A program made the position numbers and the translations under genes. From contig OW285187.1 of the NCBI GenBank assembly GCA_935421135.1, forward strand, positions 25,544,429 to 25,608,428: a stretch of DNA of 64,000 nt, given 5' to 3'. Position 1 is the stretch's first letter. The number at the start of each line of letters is the position of its first letter. The notes under the pieces were generated by a model, which was not told the origin of the DNA, did no database searches, and saw only the letters and a program-made list of their open reading frames with translations. Below, in pieces: positions 11,640 through 23,899 of this stretch. This DNA is from Bugulina stolonifera. Its lineage: Eukaryota > Bryozoa > Gymnolaemata > Cheilostomatida > Bugulidae.

Positions 11640-13371
11640 GTACAATTATTGTTTATATATATTTATATTAAATAGAGACAAACAGATACCAATGTCCTTT
11701 CTTTTCTCGCTACCAGAATGAAGCACACTATTTCGATTGTGACCAATAGCGAACCTCCTTTCTAAAACTATAAAACTATTAGAATCCTTTCTTACCTACA
11801 TTGTCCATGTATATGTTTTAGCAAAGTTTGATAAGAGGCAAATAAACAGCAATAAAGAAACAGATTTCTATCATGATTTATCAAATAGGACGAAATAAAT
11901 AATACAATATGATACAATATGTGTAGGAATTAGAGCTACGTACGGCTTGTGTAGTATGTTGGTTGTTATGTCAATATATTCATGAACAATGGCCTCTGAA
12001 TACACCAAAATAAACTATGACAAGTTATAGAATAGAGACTTGAATTTCGATAACAAAATAATGTGCTAATGTGGGACTAATAAGCTGCAAAATAGAAGAT
12101 ATAGAGAGAGGGAAACTCCTAACCAAAACATAGTATTGCTGTGGATTTTTCCCTGGGAGCATTATGCTCTCGAACCACCGAAGCTCTCCCTAGCATGTGG
12201 CGCTGAGGCCGCTACCATCACGACCATCTCAATAGCCCCAAAAAAGGAAGCTTCAATGACCACATGTATAGCAGCAATCAGCCCACACACATGGCTGAGC
12301 TGTTCCACCATATTCTCCCCACTAATACAAACTGTGAGTCACTCAGCATCCCACTGCTGCTAACAGTGTAAAAGATTTGATCAAGTAGCTTGACCAAATC
12401 TTCACTCTCCTCAGCAGTAGCGAAAATATACTCTTGCAATTACTGCATGTTTTACGACTGTGTACCTGTACGTGTATGTGTTGATAATAGAATACATTGT
12501 TGCATAGCAAGCAGGTAGCCAGTATAAGCAAGGCATACATGTACAAGTACATGTAATTACAAGAGTATTCGTTTACTACTGTTGAGGAAAGTAAAGATTT
12601 AGTGAAACGACCTGATCAAATCCTTCAGAGCATGTTCTGGTCAGGAGTTGCCCTATCTTGGCACTCTATACACCATTGTACATAATATTGTAAAACTTTG
12701 CTATGTACAGGCAGGCAGGCTTTGCCACTACTATAATAATACAATAAATAGTGTAAACTATGAATGTATGCATATAACAACTACGAACCACCAGTTATTT
12801 AAATTTTACCAAAAATCAGTCTTGCAGTGTACCTATCCATCTTGTAATACCTGTAACTTGTAATTCATGTTTCTATCTATTACTGTTCTATTATAATAAT
12901 AATATATTATTATTCTAGTATGTCAAGCACGACTCCAGATTAGTTACAAGTTGAGGGTATTTGTTCCTCAGTGAGATTGAAGTTGTTAAAATGTTTGGCT
13001 TTAGAGTTATTTGTTAGAGTTTGATTAAAAATTACACATCATGTAATTGGATGCTAGCATGTTGCATGTATCATGTGTGTAGGCGGAGCTAAAATTAAGA
13101 GGATGAGCAGGACTATATTGATTTGATCACAGGTGAGATTTCTTATACAATATAATTATATTATAGTATAATATTATACTGCAGCCTTTGATCTAACACT
13201 AAAAGCTACTTATTATTGTGCACAAAGTACAAAATGTGGATTTACTCACACAATGGAAATACAATTGGTAAAACATGAACTTAGAGGCTGTAACAATATA
13301 ACTTACCTTTGAGTATAGAACATCAATCTAGTAGTCAGCAACAGTAGCAGCGCTAGAATACACTTCCCGTA

Positions 13372-13431
13372 ATGTCTCACTCTTTAGCAATGCTTCGAGC
13401 GCAGCTGAAGAACATTGAAAAGCAGATGGAG
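13372..13431 (+). CDS. Candidate first coding exon of an unknown gene
   Basis: An ATG at 13372 opens exactly 20 codons (MSHSLAMLRAQLKNIEKQME) that end at a good donor, GAG|GTAAAT, in phase 0. The composition is amphipathic and charged, like the start of a coiled coil, and GC content is above that of the flanks. I could not find a matching second exon before gene 3 on the opposite strand, nor assign a family. It may be the start of a gene whose later exons I cannot see, a retained gene fragment, or chance. Confidence 0.25.
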
Positions 13432-13639
13432 GTAAATACTATTCTTGACACGGAAGGCGGCTAAAACCCGAATTACATACATGTATTTATTGATAAATGA
13501 AAAACATTCTATAAGATTGACAAAAGTAGTACTTCAACCCATAACGTTGCGCTAATGAGCCCAAGTTCCGGATATCAATCTATATGAGTAATACAATATT
13601 AATTAATTGATAGCACTGGCCTGACTCGTAATGTACATG

Positions 13640-14700
13640 TAGTAATAGTGTATGAATTTGTTGAGCCTGACTATTAGATAAACATCTACTTTATAAGTTC
13701 TATGCAAAACCACTTTACACAAGGATTCATGTAGTTCACTGTCAGATTGAGATGCTGCTTTGTTAGGTGCTGTGGCAGCAGACATGCACAACTAGTTGAT
13801 GATAGACAAATCTTGTACTTGCATTCCCTTCAGTCATACAGCTTAAAGAGTCCAATTGGATACATGAAACCCATCAAGTAAATCTTGCATATTCATCATG
13901 GTCACTCAGAAGCAATTAGTCATAATTTGAAGTTATCCTCTCTCAATATGCTTTTCTGCCACTCACACAGCTCATAAAAGATCAGCTAAATACTAAAATA
14001 CCAATGAGGTAATTATCATAATTATATATTTATATCCTGCTATGTGTACATGCACTTGCATATTCTAAAACCTTTCAACATGTTTTTATTTTCTTTGCGC
14101 TATCTGGTACAATGTGTACATATTTAAAAAAAATCCTGGACTGTTTACAAAAATTATTTTATTCTACTACACCTTTTCATTTCAGTAGCCAGTTTCCCAG
14201 CATAACATGTTTGCACTGGACACAAACTTTCACTGACTGCCAAAGCGCTAATGGCTGTATACATTGTAATGTTTTTTGATGGACACCATTCTAGAATTAC
14301 GTAAGTAAAGTGGTTTGTGAGTGTGTGTGCATTATTATAGTATGCTGCAAATAGGTACATGTGCTAAGTTACATAATATGAAGCTGAAATAATTCTATAA
14401 CAGACAAGTAGAGGGAATTCTATAAATTTAATTTAGTTATCAACCTATCCATATCTATCATTATGTAATAAGATGTATGTAAAATCAGCAAACACTAAAA
14501 AGTCAATTATTTCACTAAATTCAGTAAGAATGGCATTGTTCATGCCAAGTGATAACATTATGTAACCAGAATGGTCCTGTCAAGTATGGTATGGTACCAT
14601 ACATAGAAAAATATTCTTAAATTGTAGTACAAAGATGCATGTACATGTAGCAATGGACAGTTAAAATATTTTTTGACAGCACTGTAGGAACCAATCATAG
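13640..14700 (+). repeat. Dispersed repeat R1, copy 1
   Basis: This block is the first of at least seven partly diverged copies in the same orientation. Landmarks are a ctgtggcagcagaca string, a gagggaattctataaattt string, a gtttatgccaa-type string and the palindromic tatggtatggtaccata near its end. It lies downstream of gene 3, whereas other copies lie between divergent genes. Boundaries are approximate. The element type is unknown. Confidence 0.6.
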
Positions 14701-15345
14701 CCTAGCAAATTCTTATTGATCAACTGCAGTCTAAGTGACAATAAAACAAAGTTAGAACTCCAATGATCTTTTTGTGTAATGTACATGTAGTTATTATTTA
14801 ATGGGTCATTTTTGCTGCTGTGCTACCAGTCCATGGGCACTAATAAGCTATTGACCATAATTCAAAGTTGCCCTCTCCCAATTCCTTAAACCACCTTTGA
14901 TGGCGAAAAAAATTAGTTTGTTCACATTGATTCCAGTATTTTAAAATTTCAGTGGCTTGCATAATTTCTATACTGTACACCATGAATTGTAATTTTAATG
15001 TACGTGCTTATACATAGATGAGACTACACACTATGTATCGGTCTAAAGTCATAATAATATTCATGTTCAGTTTGGAGATAAATTCATTTTATTTAACATT
15101 TTCAGTTAAAAACAATGACTTTAATAATAAAATCTTATGAGCGATGACAGCAATAAAATCTACCACAATCAGAGAAATCCTCAGCTATGACAGACACTAT
15201 TAACATAAGAATTCATTATCAAATCATTATATTATTATGAGGTGAAAGAATAAAATATGTTTTGACAGTGCAAGATAGTAACTGTTATTTCATTGGCTGT
15301 TCCAAGGAAGGTTGTTCATTTCATTGGTTGTTCGGTGAAGGGTGT

Positions 15346-16808
15346 TTATCTCTTCATGATCCAGATCTCATTGTGTCTGCCGAAGTAAACAGATGGGTGG
15401 TCGTACTCAGCAGTGAAGAACTGGGTGACAGTGTAGCTCTTGCCATCTCTATCCAGATCCTTTCTCAGCTTGTTATATTGAGTGGGGAGGTGACTGTATC
15501 CAAGGAGACTGCTGCCAACTTCAATGTTCTCACTTGTAGACCAACCACCGAATGTTCTAAAAATAACAAATGGAACTGTATAGGCAAACATAGAGAAATA
15601 GCTGATCATGAATTCAAGGGAATTGGAGATTTTAAGTGAATACATGACAGTACATCCACCAGGGTATCTGAAAGAAAAAGGTTAGTGCGTATAAGACCGC
15701 TGCCAGTTTTATTCATAGAAGCTTCAAAAATACATTTTTTAAAAATTAATACTAACTTTCAATTAATTTAAAACTAGTGTTTAAGCAAGAGTGTAAACTG
15801 CCATATTTACCTGACGTAATACTGAGTCTTTGGCATTGCCTTGATCTCCACAGTTGGGTCGTTAGGTGTTGGTGGGTTCTGGCTGTAGTTGGCTGGGAGC
15901 ATGTACCTCATGTGTACCTCGTTCTTGGTGTGGCTCTTCAGTACTGGAACTGTCATGTTAATGGTCTGGTCTGTAGGGAGAAAGATAAAAATTATTCGGA
16001 GACGATAGATATTTTCTGGTTCAAGACTGTTAAAATACGTGTAGACTGCTTATTAAAATTCTTCACCTCACTACATCATACTACATGTAGTACACCTGAG
16101 GTCAAGATCATCAATAATGCACATAATAACAGATAAGTAAGTCTGGGAATATGAAACTGGGTGGTTTGTATTGTGTATCTGGTCTATATTACAAGTTACT
16201 ACAAGGTATTCTACAGACTGCACAGTATAAAGTACTTACTTTTGTCATTGATTCCATTGAAGTAGTACTGAAGTTTCAAGTTGGCTCCTTCAGTAAACCT
16301 GTGATGTTCCCAGAAGTCTCTAGACATCCTGTCAATCTTGGCAGAGACCCAGATTGATGGCATGTACTCTCGGAGCTCGTATCCCTAAACAAATATTTTC
16401 AATAAATACATTGTACATGTAATATTTAACCTACATTGTAGTTATGAGTAATAAAAAATAATTTTATAATATACAATGTATATTGACTTGTTTAAACTAT
16501 TTGCGCTTCTTGGTAAAGTTGTTTATCATTCATATCACCCTGGGAAATAATGGAGTAAAGTTAAGTTGAAAGAGAAAACAATTTATAGGAGACAAATATG
16601 AAATAACGAGAGAGAAGAGAGTCTTGTTGAGACCATCAATACTTACATTGAGTTTCTCGAGCACCTTGTACCTGGGGCATTCGTATTCATCACAAAAGTC
16701 TGGTCTGCTGTACTCAGTATATCGTGGTTCAGTGAATATGCTGAATGACAAAGCAGATGTTAGCTGAAGTACAGCCAGAGCAATGGCAAGAAGGATGAGA
16801 GATCTCAT
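15346..16808 (-). CDS. Secreted SOUL/HEBP-family protein, gene 3 (subfamily A)
   Basis: In transcript order the exons are 16808-16647, 16384-16240, 15970-15811 and 15556-15346, giving 225 codons plus stop with phases 0, 1 and 2. The signal peptide is MRSLILLAIALAVLQLTSA. Subfamily A marks are EPRYTEY, paired cysteines FCDEYEC, YKVLEKLN at the exon 1 end, GANLKLQYYFNGIND, the MTVPVLKSHTKNEVHMRYM strand, and exon 4 with GWSTSENIEVGSS and a C-terminus ending EIWIMKR. Sequons NQT, NMT and NYS suggest glycosylation. Gene 4 starts 5 kb away on the other strand. The protein should be exported and may bind heme or another tetrapyrrole; the fold comes from family resemblance, the ligand is inferred. 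TTTATT at 15088-15093 is a plausible polyadenylation signal on this strand. Confidence 0.92.
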
Positions 16809-16928
16809 GTTGTAGCTGAGTTGTGTTGCTATGGTAGAAGACAACAAGAATACTGTAACTTGTCAACAGCACTCCCTTTTATACTCTTTGTCCCTGATGA
16901 TGTCATCACATTCCAGTTACCTTATTGG
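16809..16928 (-). promoter_or_regulatory. Promoter of gene 3
   Basis: On the minus strand: CCAAT (16928-16924), then TGATGACATCA (16908-16898) 20 bp on, then TATAAAAG (16883-16876) 25 bp on, and the ATG at 16808. This is the layout shared by all paired genes. The leader contains acagtattcttgttgtcttc. Confidence 0.8.
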
Positions 16929-17794
16929 TTGATTAGTTTATTACAAATCCTACACGCAGGTTTACCCTGGATTTGAGTTATTTGGTATAGATAAGTTTGA
17001 TGCAATGCAAGAAGCTGATGGCCAGCTCAAACTCGCAATTACAGATCTATCTGTTGGTACAGTGTTGTTAGAAATGTGGGATTGTGTCACTATTATTCTC
17101 ACAACATTGGAGTAAAATATATTATTTTTATATTAAATAATATACATAACCATGTTGGTTAAGGTGTATGTACTGTAGGTTTAGTACAAGTATTCCGTAT
17201 GAAGGTTGCATTGAATAGGCTACTGTTGAATGCAGCATCAGCAGTGATATTACACAAATGAACAAGTACACAGACATTTTTTGTGCCATAAATGTAGACT
17301 ACACTTTTGGTGTGTTCATTCTTATACATGTATATCATACAATAAATGAAGAAAATTATTTAATTGAAGGAATTGGGCTCATTATTTATTGAAAATATAC
17401 ATTTTTTACTTTTTGTCAAGATGAGAATTTGTTTTCTACCGGTGCCTCGACTCATATGGTAGACTATGTATTTCCTCACATCAGGAACTGAGTTTAAATC
17501 TTACAACTTATTAATCCACATGCATCTAGCTAGAAGTTATTTCATCTCAACTCTGCAGGAACCCAGGCCCAAATTTAGTACTAGGCCACCAGATTCTTAG
17601 ATGAAATAAAAACATGTAGTGATAGTAAAACATAAAGCAAAGTACAGGGTCTATATTTATACGATAATGTCACAGATAAAAAATCTGAAGAGTAAACATT
17701 AAAGTCTTTAATGACCAAAACAGAGTGACCTTGACATATTTAGATCATATTACATCACCTCATACCATGGACTTCTTTTCTGGTAAAATAAACT

Positions 17795-18050
17795 AAATAT
17801 AGAATATAAACTCTATTCACTAGATATTCCCAAACAAATGAATACATAGATAATACATGGAGATAAACTGATATAAAGTTCATAATAATAATACCTTGTA
17901 CTTTGGTATACAGTTATGGTCCCACCATTCCCAGATTTGAACATGGTGATCATGATTACAGAGGGTGACATGAAAATGAGGCAATAACAACAATATGATA
18001 TGAATTCTATTATCAAGGTATGATTATAGGAAGAGTTCATGGAACAAAAC
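17795..18050 (-). repeat. Inverted-repeat arm, unit 1 left
   Basis: The reverse complement of this block (cactttctgtaatcatgatc... ataaactgtatacc... gaacttt atatcagtttatctt) matches the right-hand arm at 19890-20030 and the equivalent arms of the other three units. The paired arms show that the spacer is itself an old inverted duplication. Confidence 0.65.
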
Positions 18051-18259
18051 TAGCCAGGGTTCCTGGACTATTCAACTACTTTGAAGCAAATTGTGAACTC
18101 TAGTAAAAATATAATTCATCCGGCACATATTATAAAGTATTCGGATGAGCAGAGCTTTTTAATGCTATTATAACGTAATATGGAACATATTAATACAACA
18201 CTGTATTTAATTTAATTAATTATTAAGCTCACAAACAGAAAGTTTGTAATAAAATCTCG

Positions 18260-19000
18260 AATTTAACATAATATTCATTTTAGCAAAATAATCTAGTCCA
18301 ACTAACTTCAACCAGCTGAGTAGGTTCGTATAAGTCCTTCGTAGTTCCCCTATTTACAAGGATTTGCTGTCAGATCGAAATGCTCCTTTGTGACCTGCTG
18401 TGGCAGCAGACATTTTTTACCATTATTAACTTCTTATTAGTTTAATTTGTTCAAGAGAGATGAAGCTCGTACCTGCATTCTCTCCAACCATTACCTACAT
18501 GTAAGTTACTATATAATCATTTATTTATACTTTATAGCTGGTGGTTAAACATTTGTTGTATATTAAATTTATTTTAAAGCTGAATTCAACATTAAATACA
18601 ATTTAATAAGATATTTATGATGTTTGATGACTACTAGTTTGGTGTGTGGGAAGTTTATGCAATCTGTGTAAATAGTTACATGTGCCAGTTTAAATAGATG
18701 CATGGAATATACAATTAGACGAGTGAAGGGAATTCTATAAATTTTACCGGTTTATTTATATTGAAGGACGTGTGCACCTTGATTATTATGTAATAGTAAT
18801 AGATGCCAACCCTGGCCTATAAACTCTAAAAAAGCGAATTAATTCAATAAGAATGACGGTGTTTATGCCAAATAATATTACACAACTGAAACTGGTCTAG
18901 TATGGTATGGTACCATACAAGTAGGAATATTACCAGCTTGTGGTTCAGGTGCCACAGTAATGGAAATATTCTCTGACTGTTATATAAATACAAGATTATC
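18260..19000 (+). repeat. Dispersed repeat R1, copy 2
   Basis: It shares the ctgtggcagcagaca, gggaattctataaat and tatggtatggtaccata landmarks with the copy at 13.6-14.7 kb, in the same orientation, but sits here between divergent genes. Ends are approximate. Confidence 0.6.
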
Positions 19001-19348
19001 CTGCCAGGTGTCTGCTGCTCTGCTACTAAAGGTCATGTGAATATAACAACAAATATCAACTTTGTAACATTGGTTCGCTGTAAATTATGATCTTCAAAAA
19101 GATCGGCAGTTGTACATGTCTGCTCTCTGCTCTCATTGGTACAGTAGTGTACATGTACATATATAGAATGAGATCCACGTTTGTGGTTGGGCAAACAATA
19201 CTGATATCGTTCCCTTTTTCATGTGATTATGACATCCTTTACATAGGGTAAGTGTTCATAAGTCATAATTAGCAATGATGTCCTTTTTGCAATAAATAAC
19301 AATGACCTCTCAATAACACACAATGTGGGTGACATTGAAAAGTAACTT

Positions 19349-19386
19349 ACCTACATGTACATGTACATGTACATGTACATGTAGGT
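19349..19386. repeat. (TACATG)n microsatellite
   Basis: About six tandem TACATG units lie between cctacatg and catgtagg. Because the unit is self-complementary when shifted, the array is also a palindrome. Shorter tacatgtac strings are scattered through the whole window. Confidence 0.85.
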
Positions 19387-19889
19387 AGTGAAATCTCCTA
19401 AAGGTACCTCTATGCCGTCTATGGTATAGAAAGTGTCATAGAAATACTGGGTAAATAATTTATTTGTAGGTCAGAAATAATTTAATTCTGTTTTTGCTCA
19501 AACCCAACCAACTCACAGTCTTGTTTATGTTATCAAAGTTAAGCCAGATGTGATTGTCCCCTGAAAATAAGGATTTGTCATGTTTGAAGTCACCAGTGGG
19601 CACTTAGATGTGCATACCTATTACATGTTCCGCACTCCTACGCACATTACAGTCATGTACCTTTAAATCGTATTATAATTAATAGTTCCGAAGATACAGT
19701 CAGTAATTATGTGGAATTGAAGACAATGTTAGCCTGATTTTTGATATGGTGTAGAAGTGAGCAAGGTTGAAACTAAGGCTTGCTTTGTTACATGTATATG
19801 TTATACCAAAATTCAAATCATGTTGTTATTGTAATCCTGATTGTTGTCATTTTCTAATCAATACAGAGAATTGACTGACCACTCATGCA

Positions 19890-20030
19890 TACCATAGTAT
19901 AAGGTATTATTATTATGAACTTTATATCAGTTTATCTTCATGTATTATCTATGTATCCATTTGTTTGGGAATATCTTGTAACCAGAGTTTATATTCTATA
20001 TTTAGTTTAATCTACTGGACAAATGAGGGC
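19890..20030 (+). repeat. Inverted-repeat arm, unit 1 right
   Basis: It matches the reverse complement of 17795-17930: ggtattattattatgaactt, then atatcagtttatcttcatg and ttgtttgggaatatct. Equivalent right arms lie at 34.7, 45.3 and 59.4 kb. Confidence 0.65.
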
Positions 20031-21179
20031 ACGTAGACTTACATGTATTATATAATGCCATGGCATGGTATGGTGATGTAATTATAATAATATAAATAGT
20101 CTCAATATTTACGACATCAAGTCAAAGTTGAGAGTTGAATGTTTATTCTCCAGGTATTGTTTACCTGCCATCTGGAATATTAATGCGTCAGTCCTGCTGT
20201 ACTTCATAATTGATCCCTCCAGCCCTGGTATGTAACAGTGATTTCATTTCTTTTCTGGTAAATTTAGATTGGCTGCCTACTATGCATTGATTCCACCACG
20301 AGAGTACTGTGGAATTCCACTACTATATTTCAATTTTTAAAGCAATAATTTTACTCAATGTTTGAATTTGGAGTTACATAAAGAACGTTGACACCATGTT
20401 ATTAGTCTCAACTCATTACTGCAAATAGGATGAGCTTTTGTCTGCGAATGATCTAACATTATATAAAAATCTTATATGTCCATGTGCTGTGAAAGATAGA
20501 TGTATATCTAACTCAAATACGTGTAAGTCGTTCATTTCTTTAAAATTATACACAGTCCACACATTACCTTCCTAACTGTTTATTTTGCATAAAATTATAC
20601 TAATACATCTCTACTAAAATTGTGACTGTATCAGAATCAGTTGTTTAGTTGCAAGAAGAAAGTTTAAAAATAATAAGATTCTTATCCTTGGTTTTGTAAA
20701 GACTTATTGTAACAGAGTACTATGATCATAGTACATGATGTCTAATACTTTGCTTGTATGTCTTTGTACAAATTCATGCTACTTCATATAATGTCTAAGT
20801 AAAGCAACTTTAGAGCAGCTGATCCTGGTAAACTGGAACTATTTCTTGTACCAGGGTCATACAATGTTACAATCATTTGGACATCAAGTTTATGTTGAAA
20901 GACATTGATGTTTGTTTATTCTTTAGCCAGCGCTAAAACATCTGCTATTTGGCACAAACTTTGGACAAACAAACAGTGGACTCAAGCTTGTTTTTTGGTT
21001 TTGCTGTACTTTGTATTTTATCCAAGAGACCAGTTGCTGAGTGTACTAATTAAATGCAATAAGTATTTTCATGCCATTAGAGATTTTTTTATTATTTGGG
21101 AACAAGATTTCTGGTGTCATTATAAAATTACTGGTCTTACTTAGCATAATCAATCCCAGGTAAGGATCAGGATCAAAAA

Positions 21180-21290
21180 GATCAATGGAGAAGCGGTATG
21201 ACTATGTGGAGGCAGAAATACTTCAAGTTTGGATGCCTTTCTGTCACCACCAATGAGCTTCGCAGGAGCTCTAAACCATTAAGCTGAGGC
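21180..21290 (-). mobile_element. Degenerate tRNA-derived SINE-like remnant
   Basis: The minus strand carries a weak A-box-like region (gcttaatggtttagagc) and a body read on the plus strand as gtttggatgcctttctgtca. The copies at 36.4 and 47.8 kb show the same body. Strongly diverged. Confidence 0.35.
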
Positions 21291-21653
21291 TACTCCCTTT
21301 TCTGGTTTCAATATATTATATGAAAAGCTTTTTTGTAATTGTTGTTCAGATACTGGAAAATAGTTTGTTGCAACATTTGGATGTTTTTGTTCATTTTACA
21401 GAAAGGGGTTTATAATGTGCTACGTATCACACTGATGTAAACACATTTACAATCTCTTCCCCACTAGAATGGTCATATAAGATGGTACACTCAGTTCCAG
21501 TAGTCCAATAAATGACGTTATTATTTGGTGTTGGTTTAGATAAAAGTGGTGATGCATTGAGTTTTTATCTTATCTTATGACTGGCATTGGTTTTATCTGG
21601 CAAATAGCCAGTATCTAGGGTATGTATAATTGTAGATTTATGTGTACAACCAG

Positions 21654-21768
21654 CCAATAAGATGGCTTGAATATGATGACATCATGAGACACAGAGAGTA
21701 TAAAAGGGAGTCCTGTTGACAAATTACAGTATTCTTGTTGTCTTCTACCATAGCAACACAACATCATC
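21654..21768 (+). promoter_or_regulatory. Promoter of gene 4
   Basis: CCAAT at 21654-21658, TGATGACATCA at 21674-21684 and TATAAAAG at 21699-21706, at spacings of 20 and 25 bp, with the ATG 70 bp after the TATA start. The palindrome resembles a bZIP-type site, but the factor is unknown. Confidence 0.8.
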
Positions 21769-23239
21769 ATGAGATCTCTCTGCCTTCTTGCCGTTACTCT
21801 TGCTGTACTTCAGCTAACATCTGCTTTTTCATTCAGCTGGTTCAATGAGCCAGAAATCACTGATTTCACCAGACCAGAGTTCTGTGGTGACAAAGAATGT
21901 CCCAGGTACAAGGTGATAAAGCAGTTCAATGTAAGTATTAATAATTTATCATTCATCTCAAAATAATGTGCTGCCTCTTGTGAGAATTCTACAGAATTCT
22001 GCGATAGTTTTAGTTTATTTTGTCATAGAATTTTGTAGTGAATATTTCTGGAACTAGTTTTCACTCAAAATATACCATTAAAAAAAAGTGCTGTTCAAAT
22101 AGCAAATAGTGGACCTACAGCAAATAGAATCTTTTAGTTTGTAACAGTACTTCTACCAAATCTGGATACTCTGTACATGCTATACTCAATTATTACATGG
22201 ACTGTATTTCTGTTGATATAAAAATATTGTTCTATTTAGGGATATGAGCTCAGAGAGTACATGCCATCAGTATGGGCTTGTGCTAAGATTGACAGGATGT
22301 CTAGAGACTTCTGGGAACATCACAGATTTATGAAATTGGCCACCTTGAAACTTCAGTACTACTTCCTTGGAGTAAATGACAAAAGTAAGTGGATCTATAT
22401 AGTGATACTGTATGTATATTATCACTAGATACCATGCGACATGTAGATACTAGAGGATCCTGTTTTACTGTTTATTTCTACAATATTATTACCACGTTGT
22501 GGCCATTGATGGTCTGCTGATCCATAACTTAATTTTTCACTGCAGACCAGACGATGAACATGACAACTCCAGTACTGAAGAGACACACCAAGAATGAGGT
22601 ACACATGAGGGTCCTGATTCCAACCAACTTTAGCCAGTCTACACCAACACCTAATGACAAATCCGTGGAGATCAAGACAATGCCAAAGACTCAGTACTAC
22701 GTCAGGTAAACATTGCTATTTCTTTCCAATGTTGTCTGGAGCTAGGTCTGAGATACGTTGTACTTGAATACCATACATTGTGATTATTCACACAGAAGTA
22801 AAATATGTGTTTACAGATACTGCAGTAGTTGCCTAGTTAGCAGAATAGAGAAAAGAATTAATACTAGTTTCTGTATAGTCTCATTTCTCTGGAGACCTAA
22901 AACATATACTGGAATCTATTTTCAGTTTTAGGTTCTATTCAGTGCACTGTATATTACATTCTAATTCAAATTGCATATCTACATGTACTAGAATTGCAAT
23001 CATTATATTGTATGCACTGTAGATCCTTTGGTGGGTGGGCTACAAGCCATGACAGCAGAATGACAAGCCAACTGGTTGGTTACACTCACTTCCCTACCGA
23101 GTTGGACAACCTGAAGAAGGATCTGGAGAGAGATAGTCAGGAGTACACGATTGACACAGAGTTCTATACTGCTGAGTACGAAGACCCATATGATCATTTC
23201 ATTGGTAAGCACAACGAAGTCTGGATCCTGAAGAAATAA
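21769..23239 (+). CDS. Secreted SOUL/HEBP-family protein, gene 4 (subfamily B)
   Basis: Exons 21769-21930, 22240-22384, 22546-22705 and 23023-23239 encode 227 residues with phases 0, 1 and 2. The signal peptide (MRSLCLLAVTLAVLQLTSA) has a cysteine at position 5. The mature N-terminus FSFSWFNEPEITDFTRPEF leads into CGDKEC. The SOUL domain has GYELREYMPSVW, DFWEHHRFMKLATLKLQYYF, MTTPVLKRHTKNEVHMRVL, YYVRSFGGW and C-terminal KHNEVWILKK. Subfamily B is marked by EPEITD, HDSRMTSQLVGYTHFPTEL and two more residues than subfamily A. An additional cysteine replaces serine after VW (VWACAK; VWVSTK in genes 6, 8 and 10), so the mature protein has three cysteines, one potentially free. AATAAA lies at 23441-23446. 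Ligand binding is inferred only. Confidence 0.92.
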
Positions 23240-23440
23240 GCCTCCAATTCACGAAAACTGTCACCGTCAGTGACGTGCATCTTGCTGACTTTATGAGACA
23301 ATATGTTTAATTAACTCGCAGTAATATAACTTGATAAATTTTTGCAACGTCTAAAGAATATTCTGGTTCTTATGGACTTTACTGCTTCCACAATGTGCAA
23401 GTCTGTTTCATTGCTATTATTTTTATTGCAGATAAATTTA

Positions 23441-23446
23441 AATAAA
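23441..23446 (+). terminator. Polyadenylation signal of gene 4
   Basis: AATAAA about 200 bp after the stop, in the context ttaaataaaattaattgaaatgcat, which is conserved after genes 6 and 8. Confidence 0.65.
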
Positions 23447-23899
23447 ATTAATTGAAATGCATTCGATTGTGTGGTATTATATAGATGCTTTAGACTAGTA
23501 AGTGATCGGTGATGTTTCTGAATACATTTCTAATTGTCTATACTTATAGAATCATAACAATTTACAGAAAGCTCAACTTTTCAATAATGCCAGTTCAAAA
23601 CAGGACATTCCCAAAAAAAAACTTCATTTAGAAAACATCAATTTCGAAAGTCTACAGATTGCATGTAGGAGGACACAACTGCCGCTTGATTTTGATTTTA
23701 ATTGCACTAGGTTTTGCAAATGTGCAACACTGACTAAATAAATCACTCCTTCTATATTTCCTGTTCACTGCTGAAATTCCTTCTGAACTCATTGTTAGTA
23801 TTATTACTTGTACAGCTCTAAGAAGCTGCGAGAGTTCATATTAATATTAAAATGAATTCTTTCTTGTCCCGTGTATCAAGGTGAAGGGACCAAAAGGAT

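Larger units (their letters stand above)
10314..15345. other. Large convergent spacer between genes 2 and 3
   Basis: About 5 kb with no confident gene. It holds a perfect 64-bp palindrome (11576-11639), a GC-richer patch at about 12135-12365, a candidate first coding exon (13372-13431) and a copy of dispersed repeat R1 (about 13640-14700). A TTTATT at 15088-15093 may be the minus-strand AATAAA of gene 3. The GC-richer patch reads openly for about 57 codons on the minus strand, but I recognise no domain in it. Confidence 0.5.
16929..21653. other. Divergent spacer between genes 3 and 4
   Basis: No coding exon recognised. The spacer contains inverted copies of one block (17795-18050 and 19890-20030), a copy of R1 (about 18260-19000), a TACATG microsatellite (19349-19386) and a SINE-like remnant (about 21180-21290). 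It is the only divergent spacer of the four without a visible LTR insertion, and at 5 kb it is the shortest. Confidence 0.6.

Noticed and set aside
12135..12440. GC-richer patch with open frames on both strands
   Set aside because: No recognisable domain, splice-site support or paralog. The minus-strand frame (MVEQLSHVCGLIAA...) runs only about 57 codons. It is noted in the spacer entry but not called as a gene.
15262..15639. Long plus-strand frame over the last exon of gene 3, and similar frames at 28347, 40125 and 52502
   Set aside because: These are antisense shadows of the A-gene exon 4. The minus-strand frame has the SOUL motif, proper splice sites and a stop.
15777..16357. Plus-strand frames antisense to exons 2 and 3 of A genes (also near 28.9, 40.8 and 53.1 kb)
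   Set aside because: They are open by chance opposite conserved exons, with no start context or splice logic on that strand.
20905..21144. 79-codon frame upstream of gene 4
   Set aside because: The equivalent stretches near 35.75, 46.38 and 61.42 kb are interrupted by stops and frameshifts, so there is no sign of coding constraint.
23570..23725. Sequence resembling the 9-bp-TSD MITE after gene 4 (also about 50880-50960 after gene 8)
   Set aside because: Only short strings (agttcaaaacaggacatt, tttcgaaag) match. No ends or duplications can be defined, so I treat it as old and uncertain.
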